64,000 bases of DNA from assembly GCA_023614405.1 (NCBI GenBank), contig CM042688.1, forward strand, positions 73,580,253 through 73,644,252, given 5' to 3'. This document shows positions 26,301 to 42,240 of the stretch, in pieces. The notes beneath the pieces are model-generated. The model did no database searches and was not told the origin of the DNA. It worked only from the letters and a program-made list of their open reading frames with translations. A program made the position numbers and the translations under genes. The stretch is from Avena insularis. Taxonomy: Eukaryota; Streptophyta; Magnoliopsida; Poales; Poaceae. How positions within the stretch are numbered: position 1 is the stretch's first letter; each line of letters starts with the position of its first letter.

Positions 26301-28095
26301 TGTCATTGCATGTGTGTTCTTTCCACAAACCACATATGGATCAACCATTGGTCATTGCATGTGTGTTCTTTCCCACAAACCACATATGGATCCACTAGAG
26401 TCATTGCATGTGTGTTCTTTTCAGAAACCACATATGGACCCACTAGAGTCATTGCATGTGTGTTCTTATACTAAAAACAGCACTAGAGTCATTGCATGTG
26501 TGTTCTTTTCATAAACTGCATATGGATCCACTAGTGTCATTGCATGTGTGTTCTTTCCACAAACCACACATGGATCGACCAGTGGTCATTGGATGTGTGT
26601 TCTTTCCATAAACCACACATGGATCCCCCTGAGTCATTGCATGTGTGTTCTTATACTAAAACCAGCACTAGAGTCATTGCATGTGTGTTCTTTCCACAAA
26701 CCACACATGGATCAACCAGTGTCATTGCATGTCTGTTCTTTCCACGAACCACATATGGATCAACCAGTGGTCATTGCATGTGTGTTCTTTACCACAAACC
26801 ACATATGGATCCACTAGAGTCATTGCATGTGTATTCTTTTCACAAACCACATATGGACCCACTAGAGTCATTGCATGTGTGTTCTTATACTAAAACCAGC
26901 ACCAGAATCATTGAATGTGTGTTCAATAATAAAACTAGCACTGGAGTAATTACATGTGTGTTCTTTCTAGAAACCAAACATGGATCCACTAGTGGCATTG
27001 CATGTGTGTTCTTTCAACAAACAACACATGGATTGACCAGTGGTCATTGCATGTGTGTTCTTTCCACAAACCACACATGGATCCCCCTGAGTCATTGCAT
27101 GTGTTCTTTTCACAAACCACATACGGATCAACCAAAGTGTCATTGCATGTGTGTTCTTTCCACAAACCACATATGGACCCACTAGAGTCATTGCATGTGT
27201 GTTCTTTTCACAAACCACATATGGACCCACTAGAGTCATTGCATGTGTGTTCTTATACTAAAACCAACACTAGAGTCATTGCATGTGTGTTCTTTTCACA
27301 AACCACATATGGATCCACCACTGCCATCGCATGTGTGTTCTTTCCACAAACCACACATGGATCGACCAGTGGTCATTACATGCGTGTTCTTTCCACAAAC
27401 GAAACAAGGATCCACCAGTGTTCATTGCATGTGTGTTCTTTCCACAAACCACACATGGATCCCCCTGAGTCATTGCATGTGTGTTCTTTTCACAAACCAC
27501 ATATGGATCAACCAGTGTCATTGCATGTGTGTTCTTTCCACAAACCACATATGGATCCACTAGAGTCATTGCATGTCTGTTCTTTTCAGAAACCACATAT
27601 GGACCCACTAGAGTCATTGCATGTGTGTTCTTATACTAAACCAGCACTAGAGTCATTGCATGTGTGTTCTTTTCACAAACCTTATATGGATCCACCAGTG
27701 TCATTGCATGTGTGTTATTTCCACAAACCACATATGGATCAACCAGTGGTCATTGCATGTGTGTTCTTTTCCACAAACAACATATGGATCCACTAGAGTC
27801 ATTGCATGTGTGTTCTTTTCACAAACCACATATGGACCCACTAGAGTCATTGCATGTGTGTTCTTATACTAAAACAAGCACTAGAGTCATTGCATGTGTG
27901 TTCTTTTCCGAAACCACATATGGATCCACCAATGTCATTGCATGTGTATTCTTTCCACAAACCACACATGGATCGACCAGTGGTCATTGCATGTGTGTTC
28001 TTTCCACAAACCACACATGGATCCTCCCGAGTCATTGCATGTGTGTTCTTTCCACAAACCACATATGGATCAACCAGTGTCATTGCATGTGTGTT
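23380..28095 (+). repeat. Higher-order repeat with 2845-bp period (two copies)
   Basis: Landmarks 23703, 23836, 24157, 24398, 24819 and 25049 recur at 26548, 26681, 27002, 27243, 27664 and 27894 (all +2845). Between them, 25564-26200 repeats 23836-24470 at +1728. After about 28095 the two copies differ by an extra 40-bp unit (offset 2885). Parts of this block also match 2900-5340 at offsets 20754 and 23560. Confidence 0.8.
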
Positions 28096-29159
28096 CTTAT
28101 AACAAACCCAGCACTAGAGTCATTGCATGCGTGTTCTTATACTAAAACCAGCACTAGAGTTATTGCATGTGTGTTCTTTCCACAAACCACACATGGATCA
28201 ACCAGTGTCATTGCATGTGTGTTCTTTCCACAAACCACATATGGATCAACCAGTGGTCATTGCATGTGTGTTCTTTTCCACAAACCACATATGGATCCAC
28301 TAGAGTCATTGCATCTATATTCTTTTCACAAACCACATATGGACCCACTAGAGTCATTGCATGTGTGTTCTTATACTAAAACCAGCACTAGAGTCATTGC
28401 ATGTGTGTTCTTATACTAAAACTAGCACTAGAGTAATTGCATGTGTGTTCTTTCCACAAACCACACATGGATCCACTAGTGGCATTGCATGTGTGTTCTT
28501 TCCACAAACCACACATGGACTCCCCTGAGTCATTGCATGTGTGTTCTTTTCACAAACCACATATGGATCAACCAGTGTCATTGCATGTGTGTTCTTTCCA
28601 CAAACCACATATGGATCCACTAGAGTCATTGCATGTGTGTTCTTTTCACAAACAACATATGGACCCACTAGAGTCATTGCATGTGTGTTCTTATACTAAA
28701 ACAAACACTAGAGTCATTGCATGTGTGTTCTTTTCACAAACCACATATGGATCAACCAGTGGTCATTACATGTGTGTTCTTGCCACAAACCACACATGGA
28801 CCCCCCCTGGGTCATTGCATGTGTGTTCTTTCCACAAACCACATATGGATCAACCAGTGTCATTGCATGTGTGTTCTTATACTAAAACCAGCACTAGAGT
28901 CATTGCATGTGTGTTCTTATACTAAAACCAGCAATAGAGTCATTGCATGTGTGTTCTTTCCACAAACCACACATGGATCAACCAGTGTCATTGCATGTGT
29001 GTTCTTTCCACAAACCACATATGGATCAACCAATGGTCATTGCATGTGTGTTCTTTTCCACAAACCACATATGGATCCACTAGAGTCATTGCATGTGTGT
29101 TCTTTTCACAAACCACATATGGACCCACTAGAGTCATTGCATGTGTGTTCTTATACTAA

Positions 29160-31680
29160 AACTAGCACTAGAGTCATTGCATTTGTGTTCTTTTCACAAA
29201 CCACGTATGGATCCACTAGTGTCATTGCATGTGTGTTCTTTCCACAAACCACACGTGGATCGACCAGTGGTCATTGCATGTGTGTTCTTTCCACAAACCA
29301 CACATGGATCCCCCTGAGTCATTGCATGTGTGTTCTTTCCACAAACCACATATGGATCAACCAGTGTCATTGGATGTGTGTTCTTATACCGAAACCAGCA
29401 CTAGAGTCATTGCATGTGTGTTCTTATACTAAAACCAGCACTAGAGTCATTGCATGTGTGTTCTTATACTAAAACCAGCAGTAGAGTCATTGCATGTGTG
29501 TTCTTTCCACAAACCACACATGGATCAACCAGTGGCATTGCATGTGTGTTCTTTTCCACAAACCACATATGGATGCACTAGAGTCATTGCATGTGTATTC
29601 TTTTCACAAACGACATATGGACCCACTAGAGTCATTGCATGTGTGTTCTTATACTAAAACCAGCACCAGAGTCATTGAATGTGTGTTCAATACTAAAACT
29701 AGCACCAGAGTAATTGCATGCGTGTTCTTTCCAGAAACCACACATGGATCCACTAGTGGCATTGCATGTGTGTTCTTTCCACAAACCACACATGGATTAA
29801 CCAGTGGTCATTGCATGTGTGTTCTTTCCACAAACCACACATGGATCCCCCTGAGTCATTGCATGTGTGTTCTTTTCACAAACCACATATGGATCAACCA
29901 GTGTCATTGCATGTGTGTTCTTTCCACAAACCACATATGGATCCACTAGAGTCATTGCATGTGTGTTCTTTCCACAAACCACATATGGACCCACTAGAGT
30001 CATTGCATGTGTGTTCTTATACTAAAACCAACACTAGAGTCATTGCATGTGTGTTCTTTTCACAAACCACATATGGATCCACCACTGCCATCGCATGTGT
30101 GTTCTTTCCACAAACCACACATGGATCGACCAGTGGTCATTACATGTGTGTTCTTTCCACAAACCACACATGGATCCACTAGTGGTCATTGCATGTGTTT
30201 TCTTTCCACAAACCACACATGGATCCGCCTGAGTCATTGCATGTGTGTTCTTTTCACAAACCACATATGGATCAACCAGTGTCATTGCATGTGTGTTCTT
30301 TCCACAAACCACATATGGATCCACTAGAGTCATTGCATTTCTGTTCTTTTCACAAACCACATATGGACCCACTAGAGTCATTGCATGTGTGTTCTTATAC
30401 TAAACCAGCACTAGAGTCATTCCATCTGTGTTCTTTTCACAAACCACATATGGATCCACCAGTGTCATTGCATGTGTGTTCTTTCCACAAACCACACATG
30501 GATCCCCCTGAGTCATTGCATGTGTGTTCTTTTCACAAACCACATATGGATCAACCAGTGTCATTGCATGTGTGTTCTTTTGCACAAAACACATATGGAT
30601 GCACTAGAGTCATTGCATGTGTGTTCTTTTCACAAACCACATATGGACCCACTAGAGTCATTGCATGTGTGTTCTTATACTAAAACCAACACTAGAGTCA
30701 TTGCATGTGTGTTCTTTTCACAAAGCACATATGGATCCACTAGTGGCATTGCATGTGTGTTATTTCCACAAACCACACATGGATCAACCAGTGGTCATTG
30801 CATGTGTGTTCTTTCCACAAACCACACATGGATCAACCAGTGTCATTGCATGTGTGTTCTTTCCACAAACCACATATGGATCTACCAGTGGTCATTGCAT
30901 GTGTGTTCTTTTCCACAAACCACATATGGATCCACTAGAGTCATTGCATCTGTGTTCTTTTCACAAACCACATATGGACCCACTAGAGTCATTGCATGTG
31001 TGTTCTTATACTAAAACTAGCACTAGAGTCATTGCATTTGTGTTCTTTTCACAAACCACATATGGATCCACTAGTGTCATTGCATGTGTGTTCTTTCCAC
31101 AAACCACACGTGGATCGACCAGTGGTCATTGCATGTGTGTTCTTTCCACAAACCACACATGGATCCCCTTGAGTCATTGCATGTGTGTTCTTTCCACAAA
31201 CCACATATGGATCAACCAGTGTCATTGCATGTGTGTTCTTTCCACAAACCACATATGGATCTACTAGAGTCATTGCATGTGTGTTCTTTTCACAAACCAC
31301 ATATGGACCCACTAGAGTCATTGCATGTGTGTTCTTATACTAAAACCAACACTAGAGTCATTGCATGTGTGTTCTTTTCACAAAGCACATATGGATCCAC
31401 TAGTGGCATTGCATGTGTGTTATTTCCACAAACCACACATGGATCAACCAGTGGTCATTGCATGTGTGTTCTTTCCACAAACCACACATGGATCAACCAG
31501 TGTCATTGCATGTGTGTTCTTTCCACAAACCACATATGGATCAACCAGTGGTCATTGCATGTGTGTTCTTTTCCACAAACCACATATGGATCCACTAGAG
31601 TCATTGCATGTGTGTTCTTTTCACAAACCACATATGGACCCACTAGAGTCATTGCATGTGTGTTCTTATACTAAAACTAG
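29160..31680 (+). repeat. Related 1.9-kb repeat followed by a 660-bp tandem duplication
   Basis: 29160-31020 follows the 1901-bp repeat seen at 9390-11080 (offsets 19759 then 19710, the change reflecting loss of about one unit). Then 30665-31020 is repeated from 31325 at +660. Confidence 0.7.
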
Positions 31681-32889
31681 CACTAGAGTCATTGCATTTG
31701 TATTCTTTTCACAAACCACATATGGATCCACTAGTGTCATTGCATGTGTGTTCTTTCCACAAACCACACGTGGATCGACCAGTGGTCATTGCATGTGTGT
31801 TCTTTGCACAAACCACACATGGATCACCCTGAGTCATTGCATGTGTGTTCTTTCCACAAACCACATATGGATCAACCAGTGTCATTGCATGTGTGTTCTT
31901 ATACCAAAACCAGCACTAGAGTCATTGCATGTGTGTTCTTATACTAAAACCAGCACTAGAGTCATTGCATGTGTGTTCTTATACTAAAACCAGCAGTAGA
32001 GTCATTGCATGTGTGTTCTTTCCACAAACCACACATGGATCAACCAGTGGTTATTGCATGTGTGTTCTTTTCCACAAACCACATATGGATGCACTAGAGT
32101 CATTGCATGTGTATTCTTTTCACAAACCACATATGGACCCACTAGAGTCATTGCATGTGTGTTCTTATACTAAAACCAGCACCAGAGTCATTGAATGTGT
32201 GTTCAATACTAAAACTAGCACTAGAGTAATTGCATGTGTGTTCTTTCCAGAAACCACACATGGATCCACTAGTGGCATTGCATGTGTGTTCTTTCCACAA
32301 ACCACACATGGATTAACAAGTGGTTATTACATGTGTGTTCTTTCCACAAACCACACATGGATCCCCCAGAGTCATTGCATGTGTGTTCTTTTCACAAACC
32401 ACATATGGATCAACCAGTGTCATTGCATGTGTGTTCTTTCCACAAACCACATATGGATCCACTAGAGTCATTGCATGTGTGTTCTTTCCACAAACCACAT
32501 ATGGACCCACTAGAGTCATTGCATGTGTGTTCTTATACTAAAACCAACACTAGAGTCATTGCATGTGTGTTCTTTTCACAAACCACATATGGATCCACCA
32601 CTGCCATCGCATGTGTGTTTTTTCCACAAACCACACATGGATCGACCAGTGGTCATTACATGTGTGTTCTTTCCACAAACCACACATGGATCCACTAGTG
32701 GTTATTGCATGTGTGTTCTTTCCACAAACCACACATGGATCCGCCTGAGTCATTGCATGTGTGTTCTTTTCACAAACCACATATGGATCAACCAGTGTCA
32801 TTGCATGTGTGTTCTTTCCACAAACCACATATGGATCCACTAGAGTCATTGCATGTGTGTTCTTATACTAAACCAGCACTAGAGTCATT

Positions 32890-35800
32890 CCATGTGTGTT
32901 CTTTTCACAAACCACATATGGATCCACCAGTGTCATTGCATGTGTGTTCTTTCCACAAACCACACATGGATCCCCCTGAGTCATTGCATGTGTGTTCTTT
33001 TCACAAACCACATATGGATCAACCAGTGTCATTGCATGTGTGTTCTTTTCCACAAACCACATATGGATCCACTAGAGTCATTGCATGTGTGTTCTTTTCA
33101 CAAACCACATATGGACCCACTAGAGTCATTGCATGTGTGTTCTTATACTAAAACCAACACTAGAGTCATTGCATGTGTGTTCTTTTCACAAAGAACATAT
33201 GGATCCACTAGTGGCATTGCATGTGTGTTATTTCCACAAACCACACATGGATCAACCAGTGGTCATTGGATGTGTGTTCTTTCCACAAACCACACATGGA
33301 TCAACCAGTGTCATTGCATGTGTGTTCTTTCCACAAACCACATATGGATCAACCAGTGGTCATTGCATGTGTGTTCTTTTCCACAAACCACATATGGATC
33401 CACTAGAGTCATTGCATGTGTGTTCTTTTCACAAACCACATATGGACCCACTAGAGTCATTGCATGTGTGTTCTTATACTAAAACAAGCACTAGAGTCAT
33501 TGCATGTGTGTTCTTTTCACAAACCACATATGGATCCAATAATGTCATTGCATGTGTGTTTTTTCCACAAACCACACATGGATCGACCAGTGGTCATTGC
33601 ATGTGTGTTCTCTCCACAAACCACACATGGATCCTCCTGAGTCATTGCATGTGTGTTCTTTCCACAAACCACATATGGATCAACCAGTGTCATTGCATGT
33701 GTGTTCTTATACCAAAACCAGCACTAGAGTCATTGCATGTGTGTTCTTATACTAGAACCAGCACTAGAGTTATTGCATGTGTGTTCTTTCCACAAACCAC
33801 ACATGGATCAACCAGTGTCATTGCATGTGTGTTGTTTCCACAAACCACATATGGATCAACCAGTGGTCATTGCATGTGTGTTCTTTTCCACAAACCACAT
33901 ATGGATCCACTAGAGTCATTGCATCTGTATTCTTTTCACAAACCACATATGGACCCACTAGAGTCATTGCATGTGTGTTATTATACTAAAACCAGCACTA
34001 GAGTCATTGCATGTGTGTTCTTATACTAAAACTAGCACTAGAGTAATTGCATGTGTGTTCTTTCCACAAACCACACATGGATCCACTAGTGGCATTGGAT
34101 GTGTGTTCTTTCCACAAACCACACATGGATTGACCAGTGGTCATTGCATGTGTGTTCTTTCCACAAACCACACATGGATCAACCAGTGTCATTGCATGTG
34201 TGTTCTTTCCACAAACCACATATGGATCAACCAGTGGTCATTGCATGTGTGTTCTTTCCACAAACCACATATGGATCAACCAGTGGTCATTGCATGTGTG
34301 TTCTTTTCCACAAACCACATATGGATCCACTAGAGTCATTGCATCTGTATTCTTTTCACAAACCACATATGGACCCACTAGAGTCATTGCATGTGTGTTC
34401 TTATACTAAAACCAACACTAGAGTCATTGCATGTGTGTTCTTTTCACAAACCACATATGGATCCACCAGTGTCATTGCATGTGTGTTCTTTCCACAAACC
34501 ACACATGGATCAACCAGTGGTCATTGCATGTGTGTTCTTTCCACAAACCACACATGGATCAACCAGTGTCATTGCATGTGTGTTCTTTCCACAAACCACA
34601 TATGGATCAACCAGTGGTCATTGCATGTGTGTTCTTTTCCACAAACCACATATGGATCCACTAGAGTCATTGCATGTGTGTTCTTTTCACAAACCACATA
34701 TGGACCCACTAGAGTCATTGCATGTGTGTTCTTATACTAAAACAAGCACTAGAGTCATTCCATGTGTGTTCTTTTCACAAACCACATATGGATCCACCAG
34801 TGTCATTGCATGTGTGTTCTTTCCACAAACCACACATGGATCCCCCTGAGTCATTGCATGTGTGTTCTTTTCACAAACCACATATGGATCAACCAGTGTC
34901 ATTGCATGTGTGTTCTTTTCCACAAACCACATATGGATCCACTAGAGTCATTGCATGTGTGTTCTTTTCACAAACCACATATGGACCCACTAGAGTCATT
35001 GCATGTGTGTTCTTATACTAAAACCAACACTAGAGTCATTGCATGTGTGTTCTTTTCACAAAGAACATATGGATCCACTAGTGGCATTGCATGTGTGTTA
35101 TTTCCACAAACCACACATGGATCAACCAGTGGTCATTGGATGTGTGTTCTTTCCACAAACCACACATGGATCAACCAGTGTCATTGCATGTGTGTTCTTT
35201 CCACAAACCACATATGGATCAACCAGTGGTTATTGCATGTGTGTTATTTCCACAAACCACATATGGATCCACTAGAGTCATTGCATGTGTGTTCTTTTCA
35301 CAAACCACATATGGACCCACTAGAGTCATTGCATGTGTGTTCTTATACTAAAACAAGCACTAGAGTCATTGCATGTGTGTTCTTTTCACAAACCACATAT
35401 GGATCCAATAATGTCATTGCATGTGTGTTTTTTCCACAAACCACACATGGATCGACCAGTGGTCATTGCATGTGTGTTCTCCACAAACCACAAATGTATC
35501 CTCCTGAGTCATTGCATGTGTGTTCTTTTCACAAACCACATATGGATCAACCAGTGTCATTGCATGTGTGTTCTTATACCAAAACCAGCACTAGAGTCAT
35601 TGCATGTGTGTTCTTATACGAGAACCAGCAATAGAGTAAATGCATGTGTGTTCAGTCCACAAACTCCACATGGATCAACCAGTGTCATTGCATGTGTGTT
35701 TTCCACAAACTACATATGGATCAACCAGTGGTCATTGCATGGGTGTTCTTTCCACAAACCACATATGGATCCACTAGAGTCATTGCATCTGTATTCTTTT

Positions 35801-38800
35801 CACAAACCACATATGGACCCACTAGAGTCATTGCATGTGTGTTATTATACTAAAACCAGCACTAGAGTCATTGCATGTGTGTTCTTATACTAAAACTAGC
35901 ACTAGAGTAATTGCATGTGTGTTCTTTCCACAAACCACACATGGATCCACTAGTGGCATTGGATGTGTGTTCTTTCCACAAACCACACATGGATTGACCA
36001 GTGGTCATTGCATGTGTGTTCTTTCCACAAACCACACATGGATCAACCAGTGTCATTGCATGTGTGTTCTTTCCACAAACCACATATGGATCAACCAGTG
36101 GTCATTGCATGTGTGTTCTTTCCACAAACCACATATGGATCAACCAGTGGTCATTGCATGTGTGTTCTTTTCCACAAACCACATATGGATCCACTAGAGT
36201 CATTGCATCTGTATTCTTTTCACAAACCACATATGGACCCACTAGAGTCATTGCATGTGTGTTCTTATACTAAAACCAACACTAGAGTCATTGCATGTGT
36301 GTTCTTTTCACAAACCACATATGGATCCACCAGTGTCATTGCATGTGTGTTCTTTCCACAAACCACACATGGATCAACCAGTGGTCATTGCATGTGTGTT
36401 CTTTCCACAAACCACACATGGATCAACCAGTGTCATTGCATGTGTGTTCTTTCCACAAACCACATATGGATCAACCAGTGGTCATTGCATGTGTGTTCTT
36501 TTCCACAAACCACATATGGATCCACTAGAGTCATTGCATGTGTGTTCTTTTCACAAACCACATATGGACCCACTAGAGTCATTGCATGTGTGTTCTTATA
36601 CTAAAACAAGCACTAGAGTCATTGCATGTGTGTTCTTTTCACAAACCACATATGGATCCACAAATGTCATTGCATGTGTGTTCTTTCCACAAACCACACA
36701 TGGATCGACCAGTGGTCATTGCATGTGTGTTCTTTCCACAAACCACACATGGATCCTCCTGAGTCATTGCATGTGTGTTCTTTCCACAAACCACATATGG
36801 ATCAACCAGTGTCATTGCATGTGTGTTCTTATACCAAAACCAGCACTAGAGTCATTGCATGTGTGTTCTTATACTAGAACCAGCACTAGAGTTATTGCAT
36901 GTGTGTTCTTTCCACAAACCACACATGGATCAACCAGTGTCATTGCATGTGTGTTCTTTCCACAAACCACATATGGATCAACCAGTGGTCATTGCATGTG
37001 TGTTCTTTTCCACAAACCACATATGGATCCACTAGAGTCATTGCATCTGTATTCTTTTCACAAACCACATATGGACCCACTAGAGTCATTGCATGTGTGT
37101 TCTTATACTAAAACCAGCACTAGAGTCATTGCATGTGTGTTGTTATACTAAAACGAGCACTAGAGTAATTGCATGTGTGTTCTTTCCACAAACCACACAT
37201 GGATCCACTAGTGGCATTGCATGTGTGTTCTTTCCACAAACCACACATGGATTGACCAGTGGTCATTGCATGTGTGTTCTTTCCACAAACCACACATGGA
37301 TCAACCAGTGTCATTGCATGTGTGTTCTTTCCACAAACCACATATGGATCAACCAGTGGTCATTGCATGTGTGTTCTTTCCACAAACCACATATGGATCA
37401 ACCAGTGGTCATTGCATGTGTGTTCTTTTCCACAAACCACATATGGATCCACTAGAGTCATTGCATGTGTTCTTTTCACAAACCACATATGGACCCACTA
37501 GAGTCATTGCATGTGTGTTCTTATACTAAAACCAACACTAGAGTCATTGCATGTGTGTTATTTTCACAAACCACATATGGATCCACCAGTGTCATTGCAT
37601 GTGTGTTCTTTCCACACACCACAGATGGATCCATTAGTGGCATTTCATGTGTGTTCTTTCCACAAACCACACATGGATTGACCAGTGGTCATTGCTTGTG
37701 TGTTCTTTCCACAAACCACACATGGACTCCCCTGAGTCATTGCATGTGTGTTCTTTTCACAAACCACATATGGATCAACCAGTGTCATTGCATGTGTGTT
37801 CTCTTCCACAAACCACATATGGATCCACTAGAGTCATTGCATGTGTGTTCTTTTCACAAACCACATATGGACCCACTAGAGTCATTGCATGTGTGTTCTT
37901 ATACTAAAACTAGCACTAGAGTCATTGCATTTGTGTTATTTTCACAAACCACATATGGATCCACTAGTGTCATTGCATGTGTGTTCTTTCCACAAACCAC
38001 ACGTGGATCGACCAGTGGTCATTGCATGTGTGTTCTTTCCACAAACCACACATGGATCCCCCTGAGTCATTGCATGTGTGTTCTTTCCACAAACCACATA
38101 TGGATCAACCAGTGTCATTGCATGTGTGTTCTTTCCACAAACCACATATGGATCCACTAGAGTCATTGCATGTCTGTTCTTATACTAAAACCAACACTAG
38201 AGTCATTGCATGTGTGTTCTTTTCACAAACCACATATGGATCCACCAGTGTCATTGCATGTGTGTTCTTTCCACAAACCACACATGGATCAACCGGTGGT
38301 CATTGCATGTGTGTTCTTTCCACAAACCACACATGGATCAACCAGTGTCATTGCATGTGTGTTCTTTCCACAAACCACATATGGATCAACCAGTGGTCAT
38401 TGCATGTGTGTTCTTTTCCACAAACCACATATGGATCCACTAGAGTCATTGCATGTGTGTTCTTTTCACAAACCACATATGGACCCACTAGAGTCATTGC
38501 ATGTGTGTTCTTATACTAAAACAAGCACTAGAGTGATTGCATGTGTGTTCTTTTCACAAACCACATATGGATCCACCAATGTCATTGCATGTGTGTTCTT
38601 TCCACAAACCACACATGGATCGACCAGTGGTCATTGCATGTGTGTTCTTTCCACAAACCACACATGGATCCTCCTGAGTCATTGCATGTGTGTTCTTTCC
38701 ACAAACCACATATGGATCAACCAGTGTCATTGCATGTGTGTTCTTATACCAAAACCAGCACTAGAGTCATTGCATGTGTGTTCTTATACTAGAACCAGCA

Positions 38801-41800
38801 CTAGAGTTATTGCATGTGTGTTCTTTCCACAAACCACACATGGATCAACCAGTGTCATTGCATGTGTGTTCTTTCCACAAACCACATATGGATCAACCAG
38901 TGGTCATTGCATGTGTGTTCTTTTCCACAAACCACATATGGATCCACTAGAGTCATTGCATCTGTATTCTTTTCACAAACCACATATAGACCCACTAGAG
39001 TCATTGCATGTGTGTTCTTATACTAAAACCAGCACTAGAGTCATTGCATGTGTGTTCTTATACTAAAACGAGCACTAGAGTAATTGCATGTGTGTTCTTT
39101 CCACAAACCACACATGGATCCACTAGTGGCATTGCATGTGTGTTCTTTCCACAAACCACACATGGATTGACCAGTGGTCATTGCATGTGTGTTCTTTCCA
39201 CAAACCACACATGGATCAACCAGTGTCATTGCATGTGTGTTCTTTCCACAAACCACATATGGATCAACCAGTGGTCATTGCATGTGTGTTCTTTCCACAA
39301 ACCACATATGGATCAACCAGTGGTCATTGCATGTGTGTTCTTTTCCACAAACCACATATGGATCCACTAGAGTCATTGCATCTGTATTCTTTTCACAAAC
39401 CACATATGGACCCACTAGAGTCATTGCATGTGTGTTCTTATACTAAAACCAACACTAGAGTCATTGCATGTGTGTTATTTTCACAAACCACATATGGATC
39501 CACCAGTGTCATTGCATGTGTGTTCTTTCCACACACCACAGATGGATCCATTAGTGGCATTTCATGTGTGTTCTTTCCACAAACCACACATGGATTGACC
39601 AGTGGTCATTGCTTGTGTGTTCTTTCCACAAACCACACATGGACTCCCCTGAGTCATTGCATGTGTGTTCTTTTCACAAACCACATATGGATCAACCAGT
39701 GTCATTGCATGTGTGTTCTCTTCCACAAACCACATATGGATCCACTAGAGTCATTGCATGTGTGTTCTTTTCACAAACCACATATGGACCCACTAGAGTC
39801 ATTGCATGTGTGTTCTTATACTAAAACTAGCACTAGAGTCATTGCATTTGTGTTATTTTCACAAACCACATATGGATCCACTAGTGTCATTGCATGTGTG
39901 TTCTTTCCACAAACCACACGTGGATCGACCAGTGGTCATTGCATGTGTGTTCTTTCCACAAACCACACATGGATCCCCCTGAGTCATTGCATGTGTGTTC
40001 TTTCCACAAACCACATATGGATCAACCAGTGTCATTGCATGTGTGTTCTTTCCACAAACCACATATGGATCCACTAGAGTCATTGCATGTCTGTTCTTTT
40101 CACAAACCACATATGGACCCACTAGAGTCATTGCATGTGTGTTATTATACTAAAACCAGCACTAGAGTCATTGCATGTGTGTTCTTATACTAAAACTAGC
40201 ACTAGAGTAATTGCATGTGTGTTCTTTCCACAAACCACACATGGATCCACTAGTGGCATTGGATGTGTGTTCTTTCCACAAACCACACATGGATGGACCA
40301 GTGGTCATTGCATGTGTGTTCTTTCCACAAACCACACATGGATCAACCAGTGTCATTGCATGTGTGTTCTTTCCACAGACCACATATGGATCAACCAGTG
40401 GTCATTGCATGTGTGTTCTTTCCACAAACCACATATGGATCAACCAGTGGTCATTGCATGTGTGTTCTTTTCCACAAACCACATATGGATCCACTAGAGT
40501 CATTGCATCTGTATTCTTTTCACAAACCACATATGGACCCACTAGAGTCATTGCATGTGTGTTCTTATACTAAAACCAACACTAGAGTCATTGCATGTGT
40601 GTTCTTTTCACAAACCACATATGGATCCACCAGTGTCATTGCATGTGTGTTCTTTCCACAAACCACACATGGATCAACCAGTGGTCATTGCATGTGTGTT
40701 CTTTCCACAAACCACACATGGATCAACCAGTGTCATTGCATGTGTGTTCTTTCCACAAACCACATATGGATCAACCAGTGGTCATTGCATGTGTGTTCTT
40801 TCCACAAACCACATATGGATCCACTAGAGTCATTGCATGTGTGTTCTTTTCACAAACCACATATGGACCCACTAGAGTCATTGCATGTGTGTTCTTATAC
40901 TAAAACAAGCACTAGAGTCATTGCATGTGTGTTCTTTTCACAAACCACATATGGATCCACCAATGTCATTGCATGTGTGTTCTTTCCACAAACCACACAT
41001 GGATCGACCAGTGGTCATTGCATGTGTGTTCTTTCCACAAACCATACATGGATCCTCCTGAGTCATTGCATGTGTGTTCTTTCCACAAACCACATATGGA
41101 TCAACCAGTGTCATTGCATGTGTGTTCTTATACCAAAACCAGCACTAGAGTCATTGCATGTGTGTTCTTATACTAGAACCAGCACTAGAGTTATTGCATG
41201 TGTGTTCTTTCCACAAACCACACATGGATCAACCAGTGTCATTGCATGTGTGTTCTTTCCACAAACCACATATGGATCAACCAGTGGTCATTGCATGTGT
41301 GTTCTTTTCAAAAAACCACATATGGATCCACTAGAGTCATTGCATCTGTATTCTTTTCACAAACCACATATGGACCCACTAGAGTCATTGCATGTGTGTT
41401 CTTATACTAAAACCAGCACTAGAGTCATTGCATGTGTGTTCTTATACTAAAACGAGCACTAGAGTAATTGCATGTGTGTTCTTTCCACAAACCCCACATC
41501 GATCCAATAGTGGAATAGCATGTGTGTTCTTTCCACAAACCACACATGGATTGACCAGTGGTCATTGCATGTGTGTTCTTTCCACAAACCACACATGGAT
41601 CAACCAGTGTCATTGCATGTGTGTTCTTTCCACAAACCACATATGGATCAACCAGTGGTCATTGCATGTGTGTTCTTTCCACAAACCACATATGGATCAA
41701 CCAGTGGTCATTGCATGTGTGTTCTTTTCCACAAACCACATATGGATCCACTAGAGTCATTGCATCTGTATTCTTTTCACAAACCACATATGGACCCACT

Positions 41801-42240
41801 AGAGTCATTGCATGTGTGTTCTTATACTAAAACCAACACTAGAGTCATTGCATGTGTGTTATTTTCACAAACCACATATGGATCCACCAGTGTCATTGCA
41901 TGTGTGTTCTTTCCACACACCACAGATGGATCCATTAGTGGCATTTCATGTGTGTTCTTTCCACAAACCACACATGGATTGACCAGTGGTCATTGCTTGT
42001 GTGTTCTTTCCACAAACCACACATGGACTCCCCTGAGTCATTGCATGTGTGTTCTTTTCACAAACCACATATGGATCAACCAGTGTCATTGCATGTGTGT
42101 TCTATTCCACAAACCACATATGGATCCACTAGAGTCATTGCATGTGTGTTCTTTTCACAAACCACATATGGACCCACTAGAGTCATTGCATGTGTGTTCT
42201 TATACTAAAACTAGCACTAGAGTCATTGCATTTGTGTTAT
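32890..42240 (+). repeat. Chain of tandem higher-order repeats, 1864-2385 bp
   Basis: Landmarks step 33133 to 35003 (+1870), 34099 to 35963 (+1864), 34391 to 36255 (+1864) to 38170 (+1915) to 40555 (+2385), and 39136 to 41520 (+2384). Differences between steps are whole or near-whole numbers of units, consistent with unequal exchange. 35460-35760 contains a more damaged stretch (short units and extra substitutions). Confidence 0.8.
34391..35002 (+). repeat. Example of the 331-bp and 281-bp sub-blocks
   Basis: From 34391 the order is one 40-bp unit, then units of 48, 49, 48, 49, 49 and 48 bp, making 331 bp. From 34722 it is one 40-bp unit, then 48, 48, 48, 49 and 48 bp, making 281 bp. The 331-bp form recurs at 7150, 36255, 38170, 40555 and 46444. 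The 40-bp unit therefore marks the start of a 6- or 7-unit block. Confidence 0.8.
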
